Positions 16,859-25,299 of a DNA stretch of 64,000 nt are shown here, piece by piece. The stretch covers positions 1 through 64,000 of the forward strand of contig NZ_JAVDXU010000004.1 in assembly GCF_031458095.1 (NCBI RefSeq). Reading direction: 5' to 3'. The translations under genes and the position numbers were made by a program. The DNA comes from Pelomonas saccharophila_A (GTDB lineage Bacteria; Pseudomonadota; Gammaproteobacteria; Burkholderiales; Burkholderiaceae_C). Below the pieces are notes generated by a model. That model saw only the letters and a list, made by a program, of their open reading frames with translations. It was not told the origin of the DNA and did no database searches. The first letter of the stretch is position 1, and each line of letters starts with the position of its first letter.

Positions 16859-18693
16859 GTGGAGATCGGGTTCAGATTCGGGTCCTCTGCGTCGACGATC
16901 ACCCGATCGTGCGGCAGGGCATAGCAACGCTTCTGTCCGTCGAACCGGACATGGTCCTGGTGGCAGAGGCGACGAACGGACGCGAAGCCCTCGAGCAGTT
17001 CCGCGCCCATGTCCCGGACGTCACGCTGATGGACCTGCAGATGCCCGGCATGGGAGGGATCGACGCGATCGACGCGATTCGCGCCCAGTTTCCGCAGGCG
17101 CGCATCATCGTGCTCACCACCTATGCCGGCGACGCCCAGGCGCAGCGCGCGCTGCAGGCCGGCGCTCGGGGCTATCTGCTGAAGAACGCCCTGCACAAGG
17201 AACTGCTCGACGCCATCCGCGCCGTGCACGCCGGTCGCATCGCATTGCCGTCCGAAGGGTCATTTGAGTTGGCCGGGCAGGTCAAGGACGAAGTCATCAC
17301 ACAGGCCGAGGTCAGCCTGCTGAAGTTCATCGCCGAGCGCAACGTCTATGCCGAAATTGCCAAGGCGCTCGGGCAGACCGAGGATGCCGTGGTCGACCAG
17401 GTACGCGGCATCCTGTCGAAGCTGCAGGACCGGGATCTGGAGCCGGCAGTCGGGGACGATGGCGCGCAAGGATTGATCGAGGCGGAACGCGCCGCCCGCC
17501 ATGCCGCCGAGGCGGCCAACCGGGCGAAGAGCCAGTTCCTCACCGGCATGAGCCACGAGTTGCGCACACCGCTGAATGCCATCCTCGGCTATGCGCAGCT
17601 GTTGAGCATGGAGGGCGGTCTGAGCCCGCGACAGGTGCGTGGCCTGGACACCATCCACCAGAGCGGTCAGCACCTGCTGGCCCTGATCAACGACATCCTC
17701 GACCTGGCGCGCATCGAGGCCGGCCGCACGGACCTGAACCCCGAGCCGGTGCAGCTCGCCGAATTGCTGCAGGCCGTCGTGAATCTGATGCGCGTGAAGG
17801 CCGACGAGAAGCATTTGAGCTTCGTCTTCGATGCCGGGGCCGGGCTGCCCGACACCGTGCTGGCGGACGAACGCCGCCTGCGCCAGGTGCTGTTGAATCT
17901 GCTGAGCAATGCGATCAAGTTCACCGACGCCGGCACGGTCACCCTGCGCGCCGCGGCCGAGCCGGCCGGGCCCGCGCAGGCATTGCTGCGGCTGGAGGTC
18001 GAGGACACCGGCGTGGGCATGCGCCCCGACGACCTGGCGCGCCTTTTCAAGCCCTTCGAGCAAGTGGGCGACGTGCAGCGTCGCAGCGGCGGCACCGGCC
18101 TGGGTCTGGCGATCACCCGCGCGCTCGTGATCGACATGGGCGGACGGGTGCAGGTGAGCAGCGAGTTCGGCAGCGGCACGCGTTTCAGTGTGGAGCTGCC
18201 CCTGCCGGTGACGCAGCCCGCCGCGGCCACGCCGCCGGGCGTGCCCGCATTGGCCCGCTACCAGGGCGAGTCGCGGCGGGTGCTGGTGGTCGACGACGTT
18301 GCGGCCAACCGCGAGCTGATGTGCGACTTCCTGACCCAGGTTGGCTTCGAGGTGGCGCTGGCCAGCGATGGCGGCGACATGCTGGAGATCGCGAGGACCT
18401 TCCGACCCGACCTGATCCTGATGGACAGTGTCATGCCATCGCTTGACGGCGTGGAGGCCACACGCCAGCTCCGCCGGGATGCTGATCTGGCGCGAGTGCC
18501 GGTGATCGCGATCTCGGCCGCCGTCACCGCCGAGCACCGTGCTGCCAGCCTGCAGTCGGGCGTCAACGTGTTCCTGACCAAGCCCGTGTCACTGCAGGAA
18601 CTGCAGAGCCATATCGGAGAGCAGCTGGGCCTGAAATGGGTGGCGCCTGGCGAGTCGGGTTCCATGACTTCTCCCCCTACTGAATCTCGCTAA
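16855..18693 (+). CDS. Chimeric response regulator-hybrid histidine kinase (REC-HTH remnant-HisKA-HATPase-REC)
   Basis: 612 residues. The N-terminal receiver (8-125, phospho-acceptor near D60 in LMDLQMP) and the following helices (about 145-205, QAEVSLLKFIAE ... ILSKLQDRD) resemble a NarL/LuxR response regulator whose HTH has degenerated. Without a normal linker it passes into a hybrid kinase: an Ala-rich helix, HisKA with MSHELRTPLNAI (His near 233), HATPase_c with NLLSNAIKFTD and GTGLGLAI, and a C-terminal receiver with LMDSVMP (Asp near 523). No membrane segment, so cytoplasmic. ATG 16855 overlaps the upstream stop. The last residues (GSMTSPPTESR) lie beyond the receiver and coincide with the left edge of the AT-rich island, so the original C-terminus may have been replaced. 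Confidence 0.88.
   Translation: MSGDRVQIRVLCVDDHPIVRQGIATLLSVEPDMVLVAEATNGREALEQFRAHVPDVTLMDLQMPGMGGIDAIDAIRAQFPQARIIVLTTYAGDAQAQRALQAGARGYLLKNALHKELLDAIRAVHAGRIALPSEGSFELAGQVKDEVITQAEVSLLKFIAERNVYAEIAKALGQTEDAVVDQVRGILSKLQDRDLEPAVGDDGAQGLIEAERAARHAAEAANRAKSQFLTGMSHELRTPLNAILGYAQLLSMEGGLSPRQVRGLDTIHQSGQHLLALINDILDLARIEAGRTDLNPEPVQLAELLQAVVNLMRVKADEKHLSFVFDAGAGLPDTVLADERRLRQVLLNLLSNAIKFTDAGTVTLRAAAEPAGPAQALLRLEVEDTGVGMRPDDLARLFKPFEQVGDVQRRSGGTGLGLAITRALVIDMGGRVQVSSEFGSGTRFSVELPLPVTQPAAATPPGVPALARYQGESRRVLVVDDVAANRELMCDFLTQVGFEVALASDGGDMLEIARTFRPDLILMDSVMPSLDGVEATRQLRRDADLARVPVIAISAAVTAEHRAASLQSGVNVFLTKPVSLQELQSHIGEQLGLKWVAPGESGSMTSPPTESR
18660..18676 (+). repeat. Left copy of direct repeat flanking the AT-rich island (attL-like)
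   Basis: TTCCATGACTTC followed by a C-rich tract lies within the last codons of the hybrid kinase gene. The same 12 bases, again followed by a C-tract, recur in the same orientation at 26462-26478. The pair brackets the low-GC genes, so they may be recombination or target-duplication sites. Confidence 0.5.
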
Positions 18694-18756
18694 GTCGTTG
18701 ATCCATATATGGTGAAGAGAATTTCAAGAGGAGCGAAAATGAACGGCGAAAGTTCG

Positions 18757-18842
18757 AAATAGCTCCCCCTGACCGTAGCACGTGCGTTTTAGTTCCCCTC
18801 AACCCTACAAAAAGCGTTCGCATTAGCACCCCCTGACCCGGC
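18757..18842 (+). repeat. Cluster of three G/C-tract repeats, mobile-element-end-like
   Basis: Three spaced copies of a motif approximating TTAGNNCCCCCTGACC lie here (ATAGCTCCCCCTGACC, TTTAGTTCCCCTCAACC, ATTAGCACCCCCTGACC). Related motifs occur at 26706-26790, and inverted at 27058-27103. Multiple short repeats like these are characteristic of transposase-binding ends (for example IS21- or Tn7-type), but no transposase gene is present. A well-initiated but immediately closed frame (AGAGGAG, ATG 18739, stop 18762) abuts the cluster and may be the cut 5' end of a lost gene. Confidence 0.5.
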
Positions 18843-19502
18843 CCGCGTCGGCAAGCCCGAAGCTTGGACACGGCCGTTGCCTCATGTGGCAGCCGGTTGC
18901 GCGTCTGTCGCCTTCGATCTTGAGCCGGAAGGCCGGCATCTCCTAAGCTCCAGACTTCGCGGCTGCCGCCCCCAGCCAGCCCTCGATGCCGCCATCACGC
19001 CGACGGCTGGGCCGGACGACACCTGATCACTCGACCTGGAGTACTGGCGAGCTGTCATCGTTCGCATCACCGGCGGGTGTCGAGCGCTTCAGCCACGACG
19101 CGGCTATCGGATCGTGCCGCAGGGCTACCAAGTTCGTCGGCACTGATAGCGCGCGAAGGGACGAGCGGGAGCGTGTCTGAACGCGATGCGCACGCAAAAA
19201 GACAGCCTGGCCTAGGACTCCCGAGTTGAAGGTAAGAACTTCGCAGCAAGCCGTCTAAAAGCCTTGGGACGAGGGACGCCATTCGCAAACAATCAAACTT
19301 TTGATTGTTTTGGTGTTTTTGCCGTCGCGCGAGCTTTCATCCCTAGCTTTGCAGATTCCACCGTTATTCTAGGTAGTTAGGATGCCTTCGCGTCGATGGA
19401 ATTCGCCGTTGATGCGCTTGTATCTACCCGCCAAAAGATCATCCGCCTTTTCTAGAAGGCCGGACTGGCGCGTGAATTGGTAGGCCAACTTCGGAGGTTT
19501 CA
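18843..19502. other. Non-coding left part of the island
   Basis: No credible gene is seen; the short frames here lack coding character. The first half is GC-rich like the chromosome and the second half becomes AT-rich. A perfect 11-bp inverted repeat AAACAATCAAA-CT-TTTGATTGTTT lies at 19287-19310, followed by a T-rich run. It could be an operator for the genes at 19.5 kb or a terminator for something upstream. A usable Shine-Dalgarno (GGAGG) for the next gene ends the region. Confidence 0.4.
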
Positions 19503-19817
19503 ATGAAAAGACCGTGCTCTCTTACAGTTATTGCTGTCAGCCTTGCGGTAGGTTCGGTAAGTACACCCGCACTCGCGGCCTGCCGGGCTGGGATCCCAGA
19601 TGAACCAGCGCCACAGTCATGTTATGACGACGTAAGCGTATGCCTAGAAATGGCTAGGTCTTGGTATGAAGCTGGGCAAGCGCTCTGTAACGTTGTAGGA
19701 GTTTTCGATGCCGACCGTCAGCAGCAGTGCCTGGCCATTAATGCATCGTCCTACGCCGCTGATCAGCAATCGTGTTACAACAGTCTAGTTAGCTGCTGGT
19801 TGGCCATGTGCCAATAA
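19503..19817 (+). CDS. Small secreted cysteine-rich protein, unknown
   Basis: 104 residues. A clear Sec signal peptide (Lys-Arg start, hydrophobic core, TPALA cleavage motif) leaves about 79 mature residues containing eight cysteines, an even number suited to four disulfides in the periplasm or outside. No family is recognised. The mature part is otherwise helical-looking and rich in Ala, Ser and Tyr (SCYDD, SCYNS, VCLEMAR). GGAGG precedes the ATG at good spacing. It is followed after 24 bases by a membrane-anchored protein, so the two are probably co-transcribed. It could be a secreted peptide toxin, a structural peptide or the substrate of the modification genes downstream; only the secretion and cysteine content are actually visible. 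Base composition is lower in GC than the chromosome. Confidence 0.75.
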   Translation: MKRPCSLTVIAVSLAVGSVSTPALAACRAGIPDEPAPQSCYDDVSVCLEMARSWYEAGQALCNVVGVFDADRQQQCLAINASSYAADQQSCYNSLVSCWLAMCQ

Positions 19818-19841
19818 AATAATCCCGTAGAGGAGCAGCCG

Positions 19842-20732
19842 ATGGGAGTCAAAAAACACGGCATTTGGCTATTGGCAATTGTTTTGGCTATCGGTGCATC
19901 AGCCGCGTATTACTCCTTAGCGGACGACGGATATGGCAAAAGGGATGCAGTCCCCACGACAAATAGCCATCTTCGAATCCCGGCTGCCGGTGAAGGCGCG
20001 CTGGCCAGTAATAACTTATCTTCTGCTTCAAGTCCAGAATCTCCCGGCGCGACCCCCATCAATCCCAGCCGGCCTCCTCCGCTGTCGCCTCGTCGAGCAA
20101 TTGAAGTAGCTCAACAATCTGGGTTGGCCCACGATGCAATCGTGGCGGCTAGGGCAATACGGACATGTCAGTACATGTCTGGTGCCGGTCGAAAGGCTCT
20201 GGACGTAGTCGCGGAACGCGGCGTTCGTAAAACGCCGAGGCCAATTTCTGAGCTCATGGCTCAGCTCGAGTCTACTGAACGTGCATGTCAGGAACTCGAT
20301 GCTTCCATGATTGGACAATACGAGCCCATGCTGAGGAAGGCGATGGAAGGCGGTGAGCGTGGTGCCGCGGCGCTATGGTGGTTGACCCCGGAGGCCAAGG
20401 CACTCACAAGCGTATCGGGCGAATCAGCAGCTCTCGATCTTCTTCGGCGTGACGCTATGCAATGTGATCTATTGTCGTTTCCCGCGTACAAGGTCACCGC
20501 GATCCGCTTTCCGAAATCGTTCGACAGAAATGAAGTTGCTGCAATCAATGCAGCAAGTGTTCAACTTCTGAAGGATCGGAAGTTGAAAACCGATCGCATC
20601 GAAGACTTGTCAAGGATGTTTCTGGCTCCATCCCAGGCACTTGAGTTGGGCGTTGATGAAAGCGTCAAGAACGCTAAGACCGTTGAAATACTAAACTCGT
20701 GTCCTCAAGGGCGCAGTTCGCGCGGGCGTTGA
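19842..20732 (+). CDS. Membrane-anchored periplasmic protein, unknown
   Basis: 296 residues. One N-terminal membrane helix (about 8-27), a Ser/Pro-rich linker to about residue 75, then a mostly helical periplasmic domain with four cysteines (RTCQYM, RACQEL, MQCDLL, NSCPQG). The paired-cysteine helical pattern recalls uncharacterised periplasmic proteins of Xanthomonas/Lysobacter-type bacteria, but I cannot name a family. AGAGGAG precedes the ATG. The stop at 20732 is followed in the +1 frame by about 26 codons ending in a Cys-containing tail (NNASCKECD, stop at 20808), so the annotated C-terminus (SSRGR) may be the product of a frameshift. It probably works with the small Cys-rich protein just upstream. 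Confidence 0.7.
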   Translation: MGVKKHGIWLLAIVLAIGASAAYYSLADDGYGKRDAVPTTNSHLRIPAAGEGALASNNLSSASSPESPGATPINPSRPPPLSPRRAIEVAQQSGLAHDAIVAARAIRTCQYMSGAGRKALDVVAERGVRKTPRPISELMAQLESTERACQELDASMIGQYEPMLRKAMEGGERGAAALWWLTPEAKALTSVSGESAALDLLRRDAMQCDLLSFPAYKVTAIRFPKSFDRNEVAAINAASVQLLKDRKLKTDRIEDLSRMFLAPSQALELGVDESVKNAKTVEILNSCPQGRSSRGR

Positions 20733-21130
20733 TATTCATCACACAGCGCGTCGGACTGCTTGTCCTAACAACGCCAGTTGCAAGGAATGCGACAGCATCA
20801 CGAAGTAATTCGAGACCTTCGGAGGCTCATGTTTTCGCCCGCTGGATGCAGCTCATGGCATTCACCCTTGTTTTTCCGCACCATGGAAATCGAGACGCGC
20901 GCCATGTTAATGCCGTGCCTAGCATTAGTCCGCCTCCTTGTATTTGGGTCGGTTGAATAATCGGCGGAGTGGGACCGTCGTCTTGGCTTGCGCGGCGCGC
21001 GCACCATCAAATGGGCGATCGCTTCACAGCACGCGTGTTTGCGCGAACGAACAAGCCCTATAGCGGCTCTAGGTATTAAAACCTACGCGACTTCGATTCC
21101 ATATCCACAAATGTATCCGCCGTTAGTGCA
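20733..21130. other. Intergenic region, probably a promoter region
   Basis: No convincing gene is seen. A possible 43-codon frame begins at ATG 20828 behind GGAGG (spacing only three bases), encoding a Cys- and Leu-containing short peptide; I do not annotate it as real. The AT-rich last 100 bases before 21131 could hold the promoter of the MchC-like gene, which has no clear Shine-Dalgarno sequence. Confidence 0.4.
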
Positions 21131-22876
21131 ATGAATCTCCGCTTCGAGAATTTCCCCCAATTGTTGGTGCCCTTCGCCGCATCGCACCTTAATACCGCCC
21201 GTGGCATTTGGCTCAATAAGGGCAACTTAGCCCATTTCGGGGAACATGCAGCAACAGACAAGGAGAGTTTGGTTAAGAAGTTCGCCTATATCGTTCCAGG
21301 CGGAGTCACTTTCGACAACCTGCTGCCGAGCGAGCACGACACTGAAATCCTATATGCAGAGCGATACGGCGGATCAGGGATTGGTGAGAATGGAGGTGGC
21401 GCGCGCTGTGGGAACATTGGAGGGATGCAAGTAAAGGGCGTCGGCAAAAATATACTAGCCGGGGGCGACGATATACATCACTCATATGGTGGATTCAAGG
21501 CGGCGTACGCCGTCCACGAGGCGATTTATTCAAGCGTTCTCTCATATTTGCTACCTGTTGGTGTAGCGGGTGTCCACGGGATCATCCTAACAGGTCCCGA
21601 TGCGGCATACGTAAGCGGTTTGCGTCGCGGCTGGGGTGGCCTTTTGGTACGCGAGCAAAGCCTTCGGCCTGCAAATTTTCTACGCGCAAGCTTCTTTGCT
21701 CCCCCACAACGAGTAGCGAGTTATCTTCTGTCCGACGCCGGACGAGTGCGTGCAGTCAACAAGCAACTTCTAAGAGAAGCTGGTGATGTTTCTCAAGTCG
21801 TTCGCTTATTTTGCCGTTTTCTTGCGAATGCCGCAGATCAGTTTGCCTTTGCACGGTTGGCCGGAATCATGCATGGCGCCGTCTCTCCATCAAACCAGTG
21901 CCTCGACGGGCGCTGGATAGATTTGACAAATACTTCATTTGTCGGCTCTGCTGAAAATTGTGCTGGTGGGAATCGCGACTCTGCTTCATTCCATGAAGAG
22001 GCAGATATGCCGATTCATATTGCAATTTCGCTCATTAAAGAATTTGCCAAGTTTAATTGCCAGCAAATGGGCGTCCAGCCATTTGTTGATTATTATCGCG
22101 AATGCCTAAGTGAGAGATATTGCGTCCACCTGGAGTATGTCCTTGGATTGCACCGAGGTTCATTTCGGCCGCGTCAAAACCACTCGCTTCTAGCGCCGTT
22201 GGTTCAAAGCATTTTAAAAATACACGCTGATGCACCCGTGATCTACGATCGGTGGCCAACTGATCCTCCGCAACGCCAGCCGATTTTTGACCTAATCGCT
22301 TGCCTGTTTATTGCTGCGTCTGGTAGGCCACCTGAGTCCAGCCAGTCAAACCCGCAACCCTTCAATAGCACTTGGCTCTTGCAATTTCGCCAAACTTTGA
22401 TCGATAGCAAACCGCCGGCTGCTGGGCTCGCCGTTTCGCCTCATCATTGTATTGTTGGGTCTGCAATTAATGCAGCGAAGCGACAATTGTTGACGCCATT
22501 CTTTTACAAGGGCAGGCTGGAAAGAAGAGTGTGCCAAATGCTCGAAAATGACCAAATAGATCATTTGGAAAAATATATTCCCATGGTGGTTAACGCTTCA
22601 AAGTGGATTCTGAATCTAGAAGACAGCCCCCTCGTGACTATGCTGGAGTTACCCGAGCTGGCCATCGCCTTTGATTCGCCAACAGGGAAGTACGTTGCAA
22701 CGGTTGGCTCGCGCAAAACGAGAGTTTTCTCGGAGACACGGGACCTAATTGAGTGGTGCGGCAATCTTGACCCTCGCCTATTTGTGGCCGATGAGTTCGA
22801 TTTTCTTCCGTACATGCGACGGGCTTTGGGTTTAATTGAACGTATGGATTCGGCGGCGGCGCATGCGCAACGATAG
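21131..22876 (+). CDS. MchC/MceJ-like protein (SelO-like fold suspected), possible peptide-modification partner
   Basis: 581 residues, no signal or membrane segment. The best-marked region, about residues 78-160, contains YGGSGIGENGGGARCG, then QVKGVGKN, HSYGG, a helix with HEAIYS, LLPVGV and VHGIILTG. This ordered pattern recalls MchC/MceJ, the proteins that with MchD/MceI attach a siderophore to the C-terminus of class IIb microcins, and more distantly the ATP-binding core of SelO pseudokinases. The likeness comes from memory of the motif order, not an alignment. The next gene looks like the MchD partner and overlaps this one by 14 bases, which strengthens the call. Base composition is clearly lower in GC than the flanks. 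The start is poorly supported. Confidence 0.5.
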   Translation: MNLRFENFPQLLVPFAASHLNTARGIWLNKGNLAHFGEHAATDKESLVKKFAYIVPGGVTFDNLLPSEHDTEILYAERYGGSGIGENGGGARCGNIGGMQVKGVGKNILAGGDDIHHSYGGFKAAYAVHEAIYSSVLSYLLPVGVAGVHGIILTGPDAAYVSGLRRGWGGLLVREQSLRPANFLRASFFAPPQRVASYLLSDAGRVRAVNKQLLREAGDVSQVVRLFCRFLANAADQFAFARLAGIMHGAVSPSNQCLDGRWIDLTNTSFVGSAENCAGGNRDSASFHEEADMPIHIAISLIKEFAKFNCQQMGVQPFVDYYRECLSERYCVHLEYVLGLHRGSFRPRQNHSLLAPLVQSILKIHADAPVIYDRWPTDPPQRQPIFDLIACLFIAASGRPPESSQSNPQPFNSTWLLQFRQTLIDSKPPAAGLAVSPHHCIVGSAINAAKRQLLTPFFYKGRLERRVCQMLENDQIDHLEKYIPMVVNASKWILNLEDSPLVTMLELPELAIAFDSPTGKYVATVGSRKTRVFSETRDLIEWCGNLDPRLFVADEFDFLPYMRRALGLIERMDSAAAHAQR

Positions 22877-23306
22877 GCAAGGGCTGCTACTGAAGTTGCT
22901 CATGTTTCGGTCAATGGCCGGTCTCAACACAGATCCCGCCCTCTTCCGAACGCTATGGAATTCAGCTTCCCACGATCAAATCCACGTCATTAAAGACAAG
23001 TACGAACGCCTCGCCGGATATGTTGCTTGGGCAAGATTTTCAAAGGAGAGCGTTCTATCAATGGCCCTCAGTGGAACGGCTCCGAAGGATATCAGCGACT
23101 GGAATGAGGGGCGATTTCTATTTCTTCTTGACGTCGCCGTAAGAAAAGGCTTTCGGTTCGACATTGATGCGCTGATGGCTCAGCTCCCAAGAAGCAAGTA
23201 TATTTGCTTCGCAAGACGAGGGCATATATACGTCATGAAACCTCGGGAAGGACGCCGCCCAGTCTTTAGGTTCAAACTTCCCCAGCCAAATTATTCGAAC
23301 TTCTGA
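22863..23306 (+). CDS. MchD/MceI-like, HlyC-type acyltransferase family protein
   Basis: 147 residues from ATG 22863; a TTG nine codons upstream would also be in frame. The central block, KYERLAGYVAWARFSKES, then DWNEGRFLFLLDVAVRKG, and a late RRGHIYVMKPR, follows the order seen in toxin-activating lysine acyltransferases (HlyC) and their microcin-cluster relatives MchD/MceI: a WA-s motif, W-x-G, then D with a hydrophobic strand. In microcin E492/H47 clusters this protein pairs with MchC/MceJ to modify the peptide C-terminus; the same pairing and order occur here. A canonical HlyC catalytic His (about 20 residues in) is not obvious, although NSASHDQIH offers candidates. It overlaps the preceding gene, suggesting coupled translation. 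Confidence 0.5.
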   Translation: MRNDRQGLLLKLLMFRSMAGLNTDPALFRTLWNSASHDQIHVIKDKYERLAGYVAWARFSKESVLSMALSGTAPKDISDWNEGRFLFLLDVAVRKGFRFDIDALMAQLPRSKYICFARRGHIYVMKPREGRRPVFRFKLPQPNYSNF

Positions 23307-23353
23307 ACATTAGCTATGGGGTTCCTCTGCTCTCGCTGCAAAGCGTCAACAAA

Positions 23354-24247
23354 ATGTTTTGCACGGATATGACCCAAGGAATAAAAATTGAAATCTGCTC
23401 GATCGTAAAGAACGAGGCCCGCTACATTGCCGAATGGCTTGAATATCATTTTGGACTTGGCATAGCTCACATTACGCTATATAACAATGGGAGTGAAGAC
23501 AATCTCTCCGAAGTTTGCTCATATTTTGACAATGTGACCCTGGTGGAATGGCCGGAGCGGGGCAATCAGCAGCGCACCGCCTACCAGCACTATTTAAGGC
23601 GTTCGAAGTTCCGGAAAGTATGGACTGCATTCATCGACGCGGATGAATTTATATTTGATGCCTGCGGTACTGGACTAAATGCGTTTGTTGAAGGATTGGA
23701 TTATGACGTCGGAGGTTTGGAAATGCCTTGGGTCATATTCGACTCCAACAATAATACATTGCGGCCAAAAGGGTTGGTTCTTGAGAACTACACGCGCAAG
23801 CACGCAGTTGCGCCCCAACAAAACGTTAAGACGTTGTGTCGCCCCGAGGCGATAAATGAGGAAGACTTTCGATGTCCCCATCGCTTTTCGTACCGTGAAG
23901 GCTTTCGTTCTGTAGAGGTTTCATTGAATGAGCTACCACTATTCCATTATATGCTGCGCAGCACCGAGGATGTTTGGCTCAAGGTAACTCGCGGCGATGT
24001 ATGGTCTCGAGAGACGGAACGAAAACGTCTTTGTAACGTAGAGCGCGCCGTCCGGTCGATTTTGGACAAATATGATAATGGAGATACGCCGGACTTCCGC
24101 ATGCTCCGCTTCGTGCCCGAATTAAGAGAGAAGCTCCAGCGGAGGGGGGTCTATTATGACGATTATTTGGTCGCTGGAAGGTCGAGCGTTCCAGCTCCGA
24201 GCCAAAAGTCAGATCCCGAGCACGAAGGCAACATCAGACAGGGTTAG
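23354..24247 (+). CDS. Glycosyltransferase family 92 (DUF23)-like
   Basis: 297 residues. The N-terminus IEICSIVKNEARYIAEWLEYH, the HITLYNNGSEDN strand and the FIDADEF segment (DxD metal site near residue 96) are hallmarks of GT92/GT2-like transferases of the GT-A fold. Such enzymes add galactose or other sugars from nucleotide donors in the cytoplasm. No membrane segment is apparent. It could start at ATG 23354 or ATG 23369. It lies 47 bases after the MchD-like gene and leads a run of three dissimilar glycosyltransferases, so it may add a sugar to the same product. The acceptor is unknown. Low-GC codon use matches the island. Confidence 0.8.
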   Translation: MFCTDMTQGIKIEICSIVKNEARYIAEWLEYHFGLGIAHITLYNNGSEDNLSEVCSYFDNVTLVEWPERGNQQRTAYQHYLRRSKFRKVWTAFIDADEFIFDACGTGLNAFVEGLDYDVGGLEMPWVIFDSNNNTLRPKGLVLENYTRKHAVAPQQNVKTLCRPEAINEEDFRCPHRFSYREGFRSVEVSLNELPLFHYMLRSTEDVWLKVTRGDVWSRETERKRLCNVERAVRSILDKYDNGDTPDFRMLRFVPELREKLQRRGVYYDDYLVAGRSSVPAPSQKSDPEHEGNIRQG

Positions 24248-24308
24248 CCCGAAATAGCAACTAACCGTCGCTGTTGATCGCTCAGAACAACGGATCATAT
24301 CGATCGCT

Positions 24309-25277
24309 ATGCCAAACATGCCGCCCATATATTTTGGTCCGATTACTCCGCAACCCTCTTGGGCATGGGTTGGTGAAGACATTGCCAAATATTTGAGCAA
24401 ATCAATCGATGTGAGGTACTTTACGGATGTGGCTGATATTGATGAGGGCTCCCTGGTTTTTTGGATTAAATGCCCTCCCGATGCGGTCTCAACTGAAGAA
24501 ATAAGACTGAAAGAATTAAACATCGTCTTCTTCCCTGTTGATGCCTTTTTGAATCAAGAGGATATCTTGACTCACCGCGAATTCATAAATAATGCAACCC
24601 TGATTTGTTTGCATGCTCGCAGTTTGGCTTCATTCTTCCGTCGCGACAAAGTCGAATTTGTCGATCACTATAACAAGTATGGCGTGCCTATCGCCGAGAG
24701 GCGACCCGACGGCAGAACGTTGCTATGGATCGGCGGATTTCAATATGTGCCTTATGTATTGTGTGCACTCGATCAAATCAACTGGCCGCGAGAAAGTATC
24801 GTATTGCTGACCAACCATCTTCATGGCCCGGCGAAGTCGGCCGCTGAAGACAATGCAGTTTTTGCAGGTTTGTCCGACTTTTCGCGCATTCTCGCTGACA
24901 GCAAAATACAACTCGCCCTTTGGTCGGAAGATAGACAACGTGAAGCTCTCTTGACCTGCGCCGCTGCATTCGACGTCAAATATATAAACTGTTTTAATCA
25001 GTTGCACAAGCCACCCACAAAGATCCAGAAGTACCTGGTCTCTGGGATACCTTGCGCTATTAACCATGATTTCCCAGCAACCCAACAAGTTGAAGGCTTG
25101 ATGCGGATAAAAGAGCTTCGGACTGATTTGCTGCCACGGCACGAAACGTGGCGATCATCAGCATATCGCGCGCTTCTTTCGAAGCGTCTCCGCATTGACA
25201 GCGTTTCGCGACGCTATATTGAATTTGCTGTTAAGGCTGTTAGTCGGAAGAAGGATCTAGCGCACGTTTTAGCTTGA
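24309..25277 (+). CDS. GT-B glycosyltransferase-like protein
   Basis: 322 residues with no signal peptide. Early strands (PPIYFGPITPQPSWAWVGEDIAKYL), a central LLWIGGFQYVP, and near the C-terminus KIQKYLVSGIPCAINH followed by a conserved-looking acidic patch are arranged as in GT-B (GT4-like) glycosyltransferases, where the last motif binds the nucleotide sugar. The similarity is weak and the family number uncertain. It lies between a GT92-like gene and a DUF616 gene in the same orientation (61 and 22 bases apart), so a shared role in assembling an oligosaccharide is likely. The donor and acceptor cannot be read from the sequence. Confidence 0.6.
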   Translation: MPNMPPIYFGPITPQPSWAWVGEDIAKYLSKSIDVRYFTDVADIDEGSLVFWIKCPPDAVSTEEIRLKELNIVFFPVDAFLNQEDILTHREFINNATLICLHARSLASFFRRDKVEFVDHYNKYGVPIAERRPDGRTLLWIGGFQYVPYVLCALDQINWPRESIVLLTNHLHGPAKSAAEDNAVFAGLSDFSRILADSKIQLALWSEDRQREALLTCAAAFDVKYINCFNQLHKPPTKIQKYLVSGIPCAINHDFPATQQVEGLMRIKELRTDLLPRHETWRSSAYRALLSKRLRIDSVSRRYIEFAVKAVSRKKDLAHVLA

Positions 25278-25299
25278 TCAATTGGCGAAGGAAATTGTC

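Noticed and set aside
20828..20960. 43-codon frame behind a GGAGG sequence
   Set aside because: The spacing to the start codon is too short and there is no coding signal beyond the ribosome-like motif.
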